Both the position numbers and the translations under genes were made by a program. The notes below the pieces were generated by a model. It saw only the letters and a list, made by a program, of their open reading frames with translations, did no database searches and was not told where the DNA came from. From Sagittula marina (lineage in GTDB: Bacteria; Pseudomonadota; Alphaproteobacteria; Rhodobacterales; Rhodobacteraceae), in the NCBI RefSeq assembly GCF_014196795.1, contig NZ_JACIEJ010000006.1, forward strand, positions 1 through 64,000: a DNA stretch of 64,000 nt. The letters are read 5' to 3'. Of the stretch, positions 1 to 7,325 are shown piece after piece (position 1 is the first letter of the stretch; each line of letters starts with the position of its first letter).

Positions 1-17
1 CCTTGTCCGACCATTGG

Positions 18-94
<77 letters not shown>

Positions 95-124
95 AAGATA
101 ATTTTTCAATACTATCAGAACCTT

Positions 125-167
125 AAAGCCGTGCGCTCACCCGAGTGCGCGGCTTTCGCCGTTTTTT
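125..167 (+). terminator. Rho-independent terminator after tRNA-fMet
   Basis: A 14-bp stem (125-138 with 143-156, two G-U pairs) with a four-base loop is followed by a T run at 162-167. It sits 30 nt past the tRNA. The stop codon of the recombinase pseudogene on the other strand (137-139) lies inside the stem. Confidence 0.8.
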
Positions 168-273
168 ATGACCCCTGCCGACCCCGTCGCAAGGCGCAAC
201 AGCGCCGCAAGATCCCCCTCCAACTCGATCTCAACGCCTGTGCTCCCATCCGACGGGGTCAGCACAAGCCGGT
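137..273 (-). pseudogene. Serine recombinase pseudogene, C-terminal end
   Basis: Read on the minus strand this piece encodes the last ~45 residues of a large serine recombinase, with the typical C-terminal pattern LVLTPSDG...VEIELEGDLAALLRLA, and stops at 137-139. It is separated from the rest of the gene by the IS3 element at 274-1475. Removing the IS and one copy of the CGGT duplication joins it exactly in frame to the piece at 1476-1869, giving ALRTLVDRLVLTPSDG across the junction. Confidence 0.8.
270..273. repeat. Target-site duplication CGGT, left copy
   Basis: Left copy of the 4-bp duplication made when the IS3 element inserted; the right copy is at 1476-1479. Confidence 0.85.
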
Positions 274-337
274 TGACCTGCTCCCCTGAAAAGTCCGCGA
301 TTTTGGGTTAGTCTGTTCCTATCGAAGGAGACAGACG

Positions 338-604
338 ATGAAGCGATCAAGGTTCACGGAAGAACAGATCATCGGGGTATTGAAGGAGCATCAGGCTGGG
401 CTTGGCGCGAAGGAGCTGTGTCGCAAGCACGGCGTCAGCGATGCGACCTTTTATAAATGGCGTGCCAAATTTGGCGGCATGGAAGTGTCAGATGCGAAGA
501 AGCTGAAGGCGCTGGAAGCCGAGAATGCCAAGCTCAAGAAGCTGCTGGCCGAACAGATGATGGACGTGTCCACGTTGAAGGAAATGCTGGGAAAAAACTT
601 CTGA
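338..604 (+). CDS. IS3-family transposase OrfA
   Basis: An 88-residue protein with the helix-turn-helix region of IS3 OrfA (residues ~8-45, EEQIIGVLKEHQAGLG...CRKHGVSDATFYKW) followed by a leucine-zipper-like coiled coil (residues ~52-84) used for multimerisation. It binds the IS ends and regulates transposition. The ATG follows AAGGAG by a few bases. The last codons contain the heptamer AAAAAAC at 592-598, in register A_AAA_AAC, where ribosomes can slip by -1 into orfB to make the fused OrfAB transposase. OrfA itself looks intact. Confidence 0.92.
   Translation: MKRSRFTEEQIIGVLKEHQAGLGAKELCRKHGVSDATFYKWRAKFGGMEVSDAKKLKALEAENAKLKKLLAEQMMDVSTLKEMLGKNF
592..598 (+). promoter_or_regulatory. Programmed -1 frameshift slippery site A6C
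   Basis: The heptamer A_AAA_AAC lies just before the orfA stop. Slipping back one base continues into the orfB frame (...KKLLRPGARRR). This is the standard way IS3-family elements make OrfAB. Confidence 0.8.
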
Positions 605-1449
605 GGCCTGGTGCGCGGCGGCGTGCCGTGGACTGGGCCATGACACAGAAGGGATACCGTCAGCGGCGGGCCTGCGCTTTGGCGGGGCTCGATCCGCGTG
701 TCTATCGGCGACTGCCAACCCGACCGGAAGATGCTGACCTGCGGGCACGGTTGAAGGAGCTGTCATCTGAGCGGCGGCGGTTCGGGTATCGGCGTCTGCA
801 TCTTCTGCTGCGGCGCGAAGGCTGGTCTTTGAACTGGAAGAAACTCTACCGGATCTAAAAAGAGGAGGGCCTGACCGTGCGCAAACGTGGTGGCAGGAAG
901 CGAGCTTTGGGCACCAGATCCCCGATGGCGATCCCACAGGGGCCAAACCAGCGGTGGAGCCTCGACTTCGTCTCCGACAGCCTGTCCTGCGGCCGCCGGT
1001 TCCGGATATTGAACGTGATCGACGACTTCAGCAGGGAATGTCTGGCGGCCGTCGTCGACACATCGCTGTCCGGCATCCGGGTTGGCCGGGAACTGGACCG
1101 GATCGCAGAGATGCGAGGCTATCCCTGCATGGTGGTCAGCGACAATGGGACGGAGCTGACTTCCAACGCCATCCTGAAATGGCAGGAGGACCGCAAGGTC
1201 GACTGGCACTACATCGCGCCGGGTAAGCCGATGCAGAATGGCTTCGTTGAAAGCTTCAACGGCCGCATGCGCGATGAACTGCTGAACGAGCACCTGTTCG
1301 ACAGCTTGCGCCATGCCCGCAATTTAGTGGCGGCATGGCGCGACGACTTCAACCACCACCGCCCACACTCAAGCCTCGCTGGCATGACACCGTGGGAATA
1401 TGCTAACCGGTCAAAGGAAGACCAAAACCTGAACAGAGCTAACTCATAA
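598..1449 (+). pseudogene. IS3-family transposase OrfB, interrupted by a stop codon
   Basis: This is the catalytic half. It holds an HTH_21-like segment (RFGYRRLHLLLRREGW) and an rve integrase core with the DDE residues visible as [16 protein letters not shown] and ...[14 protein letters not shown]. The frame is broken by TAA at 856-858, where related transposases read ...LYRIYKEEGL; a single base change from TAC or TAT would explain it. Translation could only restart downstream and would then lack the upstream part. The second half (from ~877) stays open to the TAA at 1447-1449. Inferred to be inactive. Confidence 0.88.
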
Positions 1450-1475
1450 TCGGGGACTCTCAGGGGAGCAGGTCA

Positions 1476-1479
1476 CGGT
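1476..1479. repeat. Target-site duplication CGGT, right copy
   Basis: Right copy of the IS3 target duplication, matching 270-273. Confidence 0.85.
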
Positions 1480-1869
1480 CCACCAGTGTCCGCAGCGCGT
1501 CCTTGGCAGCGCCCATCTCTGACCTGTTGCCCAGACCCGAGATCAACGCCGCCACATGCTCGCGGTAAGTCACAGCCATCGACGGGTGGGTCAGGATCGA
1601 ATCCGGGGCAGGGGAGGCGGAAAGCCTCCTCTCCAGCCTTTGACTTTGCTGGTCCAGCTCGATTATCCGGTCTTTGACCTGCTCCGCCGGAACACCTGCG
1701 ATAATGGCATCCACCAGCTTTCGGTGATCACGTTTGGTCTGGGCCAAGGCGCGTTCCAGGGTCTCTCTCGCGCCCTCTGCCTCTCGGCGCAGCCGATTGC
1801 GTTCTTAGGCATGGGTTCGCTAAAGACCGCAAGCGCCTCTGGATCCATCAGGTGGTGGCTCAGCGCTCT
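1476..1869 (-). pseudogene. Serine recombinase pseudogene, coiled-coil region
   Basis: The minus strand encodes the region after the zinc ribbon of a large serine recombinase: HHLMDPEALAVFSE, then the coiled-coil-type stretch ERNRLRREAEGARETLERALAQTKRDHRKLVDAIIAG, down to ALRTLVDR at the IS3 junction. The two parts are in different frames: a one-base loss near 1810 puts a TAA just before ERNRL. The 5' side ends abruptly at 1869, where the IS21 element begins; the catalytic N-terminal domain is absent and does not reappear on the far side of the IS21. Probably a remnant of an integrated element. Confidence 0.78.
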
Positions 1870-2215
1870 TGATTTTCATAGAGAACTGACCCGGTATTTT
1901 CACCAAGATTTGACCCACCCTCAATTATGCGTCGTGGTTTATGACGCATTAATGCTTTCGTCTCCTTTGCAGTTTTCGTTGCTGCCTCGGAACTGGCTTG
2001 GAAGCGGTAGCTGTCGTTTCCGGTTTCGAGGATGTGACAGCGGTGTGTGAGCCGATCGAGGAGTGGGGGCCATCTTTGCGTCGCCGAAGTCCTGCGCCTA
2101 TTCTGAGAAGCTGAGGTTTGTGGTGATGATGACGCTGGTGCGCTCGTAGAGCTTGCTGAGCAGATGGGAAAGCAGCGCCCCGCCAGATGAACTGAACGGC
2201 AGCTAGCCGAGTTCG

Positions 2216-2261
2216 CCTATTACCCGGCAGGCGATTTTGCTCGCAAAATCTGCCGAAAGGG
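2216..2261. repeat. Palindromic insertion in istB (family shared with 19837-19876)
   Basis: The core at 2223-2261 runs CCCGGCAGGCGATTTTGC - TCG - CAAAATC TGCC GAAAGGG: a GATTTTG/CAAAATC hairpin inside a GGCA/TGCC and CCC/GGG outer stem. It interrupts the IstB codons between DLVIL and the expected DELGY. The copy inside the IS1182 transposase at 19837-19876 shares CCCG(G/T)CAGGCGATT at the left and AATCTGCCGA(A/G)AGGG at the right and differs only in the hairpin tip. Confidence 0.78.
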
Positions 2262-2450
2262 CAGGATGACCAAGTCGACCTTCGTCAGCATCTCAGCCAG
2301 TTTCCCTGCCTTTCCAAGCGCCTTCTCCTGCTCCAGCGCGTCGACCAGTTCCACGGTCGAGAAGAAGCGCACCTTACGCCGGTGATGTTCGATGGCTTGG
2401 ACGCCGATTGCCGTGGCTGTGTGGCTCTTGCCCGGTCGTCTGTTGAGGCG

Positions 2451-2471
2451 CCATTGGTTCGAGCCCAATGG
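2451..2471. repeat. Palindrome CCATTGG/CCAATGG inside istB
   Basis: Arms of 7 bp surround a 7-base loop. It is the centre of an extra stretch of ~44 nt (about 2436-2478) lying between the codons for GG and GK of the expected IstB Walker A motif. The outer TCGTC/GACGA pairs extend the symmetry. Confidence 0.6.
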
Positions 2472-2510
2472 ACGACAGGCCGCCGATCAAAACGACATTC
2501 TCGGCCGCTT

Positions 2511-2547
2511 CCCGTCTCATCGTTTGCACTGCAAACGATGAGACGGG
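2511..2547. repeat. Perfect 18-bp-arm palindrome inside istB
   Basis: CCCGTCTCATCGTTTGCA at 2511-2528 is followed by one spacer base and then by its exact reverse complement at 2530-2547. It lies between the IstB codons for HRCEFI and the expected ENVVLIGG. Confidence 0.85.
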
Positions 2548-2647
2548 CTATGGATAAACTCGCATCGGTGTCGCTGCCGCACTGTCGCTTCGTTGATCTC
2601 ACTCGATGCAAAGTCGAAGCCCGTCAGGTCCTTGTATGCTGGGGTAA

Positions 2648-2682
2648 GGCGGGAAAACAGTCCGGGGGACTGTTTTCCCGCC
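2648..2682. repeat. Perfect 16-bp-arm palindrome inside istB
   Basis: GGCGGGAAAACAGTCC at 2648-2663, a GGG spacer, then the exact reverse complement at 2667-2682. It interrupts the IstB codons between REVRSIAYHTQVA and YKDLTGFDF. Confidence 0.85.
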
Positions 2683-2879
2683 GAACGGCGACCTGCGTGT
2701 GATAGGCGATAGACCGTACCTCGCGTTCGGCAATCTCGGCCTTGAGCAGCTGTGAAAGCATTGGCATGGCAGCTTCGAACGCTGGCGCGCCCTGGGCAAC
2801 CAAGTCTTCAATCGCATGTGCTATGCCATAGAGCTTAAGACTGCGTGAACCATGATGACGATAGAGGCCCTGCCGGGCC

Positions 2880-3153
2880 ATGATGCATGGCGCTTCTCCT
2901 CAGTCTGTCGCAACCCGTCATGGCGATCGACGTCGGCCTCTGGCGTTGTTTGCAATGCCAGAGCGTCCGGCGGATCGACCTCGGGGGGATCTGTCGGTCT
3001 GGACGTCTTGACCTTCGGTTTCACCAAACCTTCAGGCAGATACTTCGTGATCGCGTTCCGAGACAAACCCGTCCGCCGGGCAAGCTCCAGGATTGGCATT
3101 TTGTCACGCAATGCCCAGCGTCGAATGACACTCGAGAATCCCATGTCGATCAC
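2880..3153 (-). pseudogene. IS21 transposase IstA, N- and C-terminal ends fused by deletion
   Basis: On the minus strand the first ~40 residues (MGFSSVIRRWALRDKMPILE and the helix-turn-helix LARRTGLSRNAITKYLPEGL) are followed almost directly by the normal IstA C-terminus (DPPDALALQTTPEADVDRHDGLRQTEEKRHAS). The whole central DDE catalytic core, about 1.1-1.3 kb, is missing. The reading frame stays open across the join, so a ~90-residue DNA-binding-only protein could still be made, but it cannot catalyse transposition. Confidence 0.78.
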
Positions 3154-3312
3154 TCCAAATTCCCCCCCCCACCAAAACCGTCGGAGAAGTGTGTTCACAT
3201 GGGTCAGCTCTCAGTGACAATTTATGGGGCTACCGGATTAGCTCTCAGGGGCAATCAAGAATAAATAACCAAATATCTCGCCGAACTGCATGTTCACTTC
3301 GCGCGTGTGCAA

Positions 3313-3348
3313 CCAGTGTCACCGATGCCAAAGGCAAGGTGACACTGG
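3313..3348. repeat. Near-perfect 36-bp palindrome
   Basis: CCAGTGTCACC (3313-3323) and GGTGACACTGG (3338-3348) form the outer arms; TGCC/GGCA form an inner stem. It lies outside the IS21 right end, in the gap before the GMC oxidoreductase. Confidence 0.8.
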
Positions 3349-3363
3349 AAAGACAGGCACGAA

Positions 3364-3397
3364 CTGAAAACGGCGCAGTGCTCAGTGCCGTTTTCAG
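3364..3397. repeat. Palindrome downstream of the GMC gene, possible terminator
   Basis: CTGAAAACGGC (3364-3374) pairs with GCCGTTTTCAG (3387-3397). It sits 25 nt after the stop of the minus-strand GMC oxidoreductase and could end its transcript, although no T run follows. The GAAAAC...GTTTTC theme resembles the palindrome at 2648-2682. Confidence 0.65.
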
Positions 3398-3422
3398 CTT
3401 CGCTGTTTCGGGATGGCGAGCG

Positions 3423-5045
3423 TCAAAGATCCTTGACGCTCGTTGCGATTGCATCGACCGCGCGCAGCGACAGTGCAGCAATCGTCAGGGTCGGGTTCGC
3501 CGTCGCGGACGTGGGAAACGTGCCCGATCCCAGCATGAAGAGGTTTTTGTGATCGTAGCTGCGCAGATCGGCATCCACAACCGATGTCTGCGCGTCCAAG
3601 CCCATCCGCACCGTGCCGATGATGTGACCCGCGCCTTCAACAGCAGGAGAATGGTGGATGTCCGACGCATTCAGGGCCTCGAAGATCTCGTCATGTGCCT
3701 CTTGAGCCGCGGCGAGGCCGGCCAAGGTGTAATCTGAATAATCGTAATGGATGCGCGGCATCGGCACGCCGTTCGCGTCTCGTCTATCTTCATCGAGCGT
3801 CACGCGGTTTTCGGCATCGGGCGACTGCTCGACCAGTGAGCTGATGCGGATCTGCCGCGAGGTCGCCTCCCGTATGGCGGCGTCAAGCTCGGCTCCACGC
3901 AGGCCGGAATTGGCAAGGTCTGCCGCCGTGGACTCGGGCGCGCCGGTGGGCCAGCTGTGACCGTCGTTTGCGATCTCGATACGGAACGCCGCCCGCTCCT
4001 TTCGAAAATCGCCATCGCGCAAGTTCTCGACGCCGGAGGTTGAGAGCGGTCCGCGAAAGGGAAAGACCGGCTCGGCCGTCGTCGCCCAGCTGAGCTTCGA
4101 GGGATGGTCCATCAGGTTGCGCCCCACCTGATCGGAACTGTTGGCGACGCCGTTCGCAGCCCCCTCCTGAGCGGAGTTCAGCAAAAGGCGCGGCGTCTCG
4201 ATGCCATGGGCGGCCAGAACGACAACAGTGCCCGAGGCCGTGCCCGTGCTGCCATCTGAGCGGCGAAAATCGACTGATGCGATCCTGCCATCAGTCCCGA
4301 GGTTCAGCCGCGTCGCGGTGGTTTCGTCATGCACAGTTGCCCCGGCATCCTCGGCAAGGCGCACGTGGACGGTCGCATCGTATTTGGCCTGAATGGGACA
4401 CACGGGAATGCACGAGGCGTTGCCGCAGCAGGCCGGGCGGTTCGCGTGAAATGCCGAGTTCCTTCCCTGCGGCGTGGAGCGCATCTTGAACCTCGTGCCG
4501 TCGAGCGCAGCGCCGACATGCTTGTCGAGATATGTGACTGGAATTTGTTCCATCGGATAATCTCCGGAACGCGGCGAGCCAAGATCTTCGCTGCTGTCGC
4601 CGGCGACGCCGATTTCCTGTTCGGCCGCCAGATAGAACGGCTCCAGCGCGTCATACTTGATAGGCCAGTCGACCGCCTGACCGTAGAGCGAGTTCAACTC
4701 GAAGTCGGCGGGAACGTTGCGCAAGGTCGTCCCCAGCCAGTGCCAGGTCGTACCGCCAACCACCTTGATATATGTGGATTTGAACGTCTCCGGACCGGTC
4801 TGATTGTAGAAGTCATTCGGCTTGTGGGTAAGTGGGTGTTCTGCCGTCGGGTCATTCGGGTAGGCGGATTCAGGGACCTTGATCTTGGCGTTCCAGAATT
4901 TCTCGACCGCATCGTAACGGTCGATGCGCTTTCCGCTTTCCAGAAATGCGACCTTGAGGCCCTTCTGAGCCAGTTTCGCGCCAGCCAAAGCGCCGGCGAT
5001 GCCGGTGCCGATGATCAGAACGTCTGCCGTGATATCGTTAGCCAT
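3423..5045 (-). CDS. GMC-family FAD-dependent dehydrogenase, large subunit
   Basis: A 540-residue flavoprotein of the gluconate 2-dehydrogenase / fructose dehydrogenase large-subunit type. The N-terminal Rossmann fold VLIIGTGIAGALAGAKLAQKG binds FAD. VVGGTTWHWLG, a cysteine-rich stretch (ACCGNASCIPVCPIQAKYDA, residues ~210-230, as in Fe-S-bearing relatives) and the C-terminal GMC_oxred_C region (GTVRMG...NLFMLGSGTFPTSATANPTLTIAALSLRA) are present. It would oxidise a sugar or alcohol and pass electrons to the respiratory chain. The small subunit lies 49 nt upstream; such complexes are exported with the Tat-signal-bearing partner. Substrate unknown. Confidence 0.88.
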   Translation of the reverse strand: MANDITADVLIIGTGIAGALAGAKLAQKGLKVAFLESGKRIDRYDAVEKFWNAKIKVPESAYPNDPTAEHPLTHKPNDFYNQTGPETFKSTYIKVVGGTTWHWLGTTLRNVPADFELNSLYGQAVDWPIKYDALEPFYLAAEQEIGVAGDSSEDLGSPRSGDYPMEQIPVTYLDKHVGAALDGTRFKMRSTPQGRNSAFHANRPACCGNASCIPVCPIQAKYDATVHVRLAEDAGATVHDETTATRLNLGTDGRIASVDFRRSDGSTGTASGTVVVLAAHGIETPRLLLNSAQEGAANGVANSSDQVGRNLMDHPSKLSWATTAEPVFPFRGPLSTSGVENLRDGDFRKERAAFRIEIANDGHSWPTGAPESTAADLANSGLRGAELDAAIREATSRQIRISSLVEQSPDAENRVTLDEDRRDANGVPMPRIHYDYSDYTLAGLAAAQEAHDEIFEALNASDIHHSPAVEGAGHIIGTVRMGLDAQTSVVDADLRSYDHKNLFMLGSGTFPTSATANPTLTIAALSLRAVDAIATSVKDL

Positions 5046-5094
5046 TATGAGAAGCCTTGAATGTGAGTGTATTGGGTTGGGCGAAGGTTGCGCA

Positions 5095-5547
5095 TCACGC
5101 GTCTGGCGCGTTTCCCCAGTAGCCCATTTCGCCGCCGCAGACGGCCTGCGGTTTGGTGAAATCCATCGCGTCCCACATCAAGGCGTCGGTATAGCTCACC
5201 ACCTTTAGATCGTCAGGATCGGGGGAAACGCCCGAATACCAACTGGCCACAACGGAATTGGCGAGGTCGCGATCCTCCGCGCCGTCCGCCAATTTGGCCA
5301 GATCCTCCGCGCGGTTCGTCGCGGTGAAGGCTTTGAAAAAGTCGGTCCCGATGCTTTCGGACAGCTGATCGCGAGCGGTCAGTTCTTCAGAGAGGCGCAG
5401 AAATGCGTCGACGTCGAACTCTGCCGCGAAGGCTTTGGCCGGCCATTGCGAAAGAGCCATGACGGGCAGTGCCGAGGCAGCGGAGAGCAGACCCCTGCGC
5501 GTGATGGTTCCTGACTGCGCGGCGTCTGTTCGTGACATGCGTCTCAC
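5095..5547 (-). CDS. Small subunit of sugar/alcohol dehydrogenase complex, Tat-exported
   Basis: 150 residues. The N-terminus carries a twin-arginine signal (TITRRGLLSAASALPVMALS), and the C-terminus YTDALMWDAMDF...CGGEMGYWG matches the FAD-SLDH / gluconate dehydrogenase small-subunit family. It is the first gene of a two-gene minus-strand unit with the GMC flavoprotein and is thought to carry it through the Tat system. The usual third gene, a multi-haem cytochrome c subunit, is not present on either side. Confidence 0.8.
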   Translation of the reverse strand: MRRMSRTDAAQSGTITRRGLLSAASALPVMALSQWPAKAFAAEFDVDAFLRLSEELTARDQLSESIGTDFFKAFTATNRAEDLAKLADGAEDRDLANSVVASWYSGVSPDPDDLKVVSYTDALMWDAMDFTKPQAVCGGEMGYWGNAPDA

Positions 5548-6126
5548 CCCTTATCTGGTTCTCGGATCAGCGCCCAATGCGCCTGGTAAAACAACGCGCG
5601 TCAGCCAACATTCGTTCCGAATGAAGCACTTGAGCGCCGGAGCTCGCTGAAAACTGGGTTCTACCCCGAGATGACCCGGGATGCCGCGTTGACAGGCAAG
5701 CGTGGCCGTCTAAGGGCCGACAATGCTCTTGGCATCCCCGACCTGCCTGACTACCGCCCTGTATTTCAGAGCGAAATGTCCGGCATCAGGCAGCACGCGC
5801 ATCCAAGTTTGCAGCTTCTACCGTTCGGTGAAACGGACGATGACTGGAGTGCTATTTTATGCGCTGAGATTGCTCAACGTTGAGAGGTCTTGTGCAGACC
5901 GGGTGAACGCCACCATCGCGCTCGGCTTATGCAAGCAGCGCAGTCAGGAACAAAGGAACAATGTCCCCTGCTGACGGCCGCTGCAGACTCAACACTTCGG
6001 AGTAATATGGCTGAGGCAACAGCAAGTGTCTGTATTCATATCCAAAAGCCACGCATCGCGACCGAGATCAGCGTACCCAGAGCTCAGGGGAAACGAGGTG
6101 AATGACGACAGCTTTGGTCCAGCTTC
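5548..6126. other. Intergenic, no gene recognised
   Basis: About 580 bp between the dehydrogenase small subunit and the end of the Slam gene. Short open frames exist on the plus strand, but none has a ribosome-binding site or a recognisable product. The promoter of the dehydrogenase unit should lie at the left end. Confidence 0.5.
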
Positions 6127-7317
6127 TCAGAAATTCCTTGTCAAACCTATGGACAGGTACTGATTGTCATGGCGCGCGAGCGGTATGTTCGACTGGTTCT
6201 TTCCTGCGCCGAGGATCAGTTTTGGGGCAAAACTGCCGATCCGAAAATCGCGGTGGTAGACAGAAAGCGCAATCGCGGTCTTGCGGTCTTCACGGGCGAC
6301 GTCGAAGAAAGGTTCTTTTCCCCGGCGTCGGTCCAGGTGGTGGGAAACTTCGACCGAGGTCATCAACCCGCCTTTCCAGGCATAGAGGGCCGTGGCGGCA
6401 ATACCCGCGCGTTGACCGGTGAGCGTGGGCAGACCGCCGCCTGTGTCTTCGAGGTATCCTGCAAGGTCGAGACGCGCGTTGCCGTTCAGCGCCAGCGTGT
6501 AGCCACCGTACAACAGCGTACGATGGCTGTCGGGTTGCATGGTGAAGGCTTCGATCTTGCTGACCTCGACGCCAGCATTCAATCTACTTCGACTGCCGAT
6601 CAATTGGCTGTACTCGGCCCAGACACCGGTCGAGCTGGAATAGGCGTCGTCCGCCACCCAACGGTTGCCATGTAGCAAACCAAATGCAAAGGCGGTGCGT
6701 TGGTTGGGACGGTACTGAAAACCGGCCCGGCCGGTCAGCTGCGTGTCCCGCAGACTTCTTTCTTCATTGTGTTTCACGTATGCAGACAGCGAGACGAGGC
6801 CGCTCCACTTTTCCGAGAGCGCCTGCGTGTAACCGATTTCGGCATTTGTGATCAGGCTGGCGCCGGGCTTTGCCCGCGAATCGGGTCGCAGAACGAATTG
6901 CATCCCGTTTGCGGCGACCGTTCGATCACGGGTTTGTCCATTGGCGTTGGATTCCGATTTCATCTCAAAGCTCAGCGCCCCTGACCAGGCGCTTTTCGCT
7001 TCTATGGCTGCCAGAAATTGGGTCACCAATCGCGCTTCGGAAGGAGTCAGGCTTGCGCCGCGCACTTGTTCAAGCTGCCATTTGGCCCGGAATGGGCGCT
7101 CAAGCCTGTATAAAGCGAGCGCCAGCTCAAAACGATAGTGTTTGTTGTCGGGGTGCGCTGAGACAAGCTGCTCCAGCAAAGGCAGAGCAGCGCGCGTCTG
7201 CCCGGCTTCCATAAGCTCCAGTGCGGTAGTCCAGGTATCCGGCGCGGCCGTTGCCCCGTCGGGCTGAGTGCAAATCGCACCCAGCCCCAGAAGCAGAATG
7301 GCAATCAGACGCCGCAT
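6127..7317 (-). CDS. Surface lipoprotein assembly modifier (Slam-like, DUF560)
   Basis: About 396 residues. A signal peptide (MRRLIAILLLGLGAICT...ATA) is followed by a TPR-like helical segment (residues ~28-95: WTTALELMEAGQTRAALPLLEQL...YRFELALALYRL) and a C-terminal beta-barrel ending in ...YLSIGLTRNF with a terminal Phe. This is the layout of Slam proteins, outer-membrane translocators that flip lipoproteins to the cell surface. The stop of the upstream lipoprotein gene overlaps a possible GTG start at 7326; the ATG at 7317 puts the signal peptide in register. It is shorter than Neisseria Slam1 (from memory, ~490 residues). The neighbouring lipoprotein is the likely client. Confidence 0.8.
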   Translation of the reverse strand: MRRLIAILLLGLGAICTQPDGATAAPDTWTTALELMEAGQTRAALPLLEQLVSAHPDNKHYRFELALALYRLERPFRAKWQLEQVRGASLTPSEARLVTQFLAAIEAKSAWSGALSFEMKSESNANGQTRDRTVAANGMQFVLRPDSRAKPGASLITNAEIGYTQALSEKWSGLVSLSAYVKHNEERSLRDTQLTGRAGFQYRPNQRTAFAFGLLHGNRWVADDAYSSSTGVWAEYSQLIGSRSRLNAGVEVSKIEAFTMQPDSHRTLLYGGYTLALNGNARLDLAGYLEDTGGGLPTLTGQRAGIAATALYAWKGGLMTSVEVSHHLDRRRGKEPFFDVAREDRKTAIALSVYHRDFRIGSFAPKLILGAGKNQSNIPLARHDNQYLSIGLTRNF

Positions 7318-7325
7318 GGTGCCCA

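Larger units (their letters stand above)
274..1475 (+). mobile_element. IS3-family insertion sequence, 1202 bp
   Basis: The ends are TGACCTGCTCCCCTGA (left) and its exact reverse complement (right), continuing as an imperfect match (AAAAGTCC against GAGTCC). The termini are TG...CA. A 4-bp direct repeat CGGT flanks it (270-273 and 1476-1479), as expected of IS3-family transposition. It carries orfA and orfB with a slippery A6C heptamer between them. The precise repair of the recombinase reading frame after removal confirms the boundaries. orfB contains a stop codon, so this copy probably cannot transpose on its own. Confidence 0.93.
1895..2881 (-). pseudogene. IS21 helper ATPase IstB, disrupted
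   Basis: Recognisable IstB pieces occur in order on the minus strand: RSLKLYGIAHAIEDLVAQGAPAF and LLKAEIAEREVRSIAY (2881-2690), YKDLTGFDFASSEIN (~2640-2590), ENVVLIGG (~2500), HTATAIGVQAIEHHRRKVRF and STVELVDALEQEKALGKAGK (2430-2290), DLVIL (~2270), and LLDRLTHRCHILETGNDSYRFQASS (~2080-1985). IstB is the AAA+ partner that delivers target DNA to IstA. Comparing the pieces with the usual continuous protein shows inserted palindromes of ~35-46 nt near 2648-2682, 2511-2547, 2436-2478 and 2216-2261, each breaking the frame or the Walker A region. The gene cannot make a full protein. Confidence 0.8.
1870..3257 (-). mobile_element. IS21-family element, internally deleted derivative
   Basis: The outer ends read TGATTTTCATAGAGAACTG (left, inward) and TGATTGCCCCTGAGAGCTA (right, inward), an imperfect inverted repeat with a conserved TGATT. 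Repeated sub-terminal motifs (GGGTCA...) follow, as in IS21 elements. It encodes istA then istB on the minus strand, but only ~1.4 kb remains of an expected ~2.5 kb, mainly because istA has lost its middle. istB is broken by short palindromic insertions. No matching target duplication is seen: the flank at 3258 does not continue the recombinase found at 1869, so the right side has been rearranged. Confidence 0.78.

Noticed and set aside
2216-2682. Integron attC sites as an explanation for the palindromes
   Set aside because: No R'/R'' boxes, no cassette ORFs and no integrase; the palindromes lie inside transposase coding sequence.
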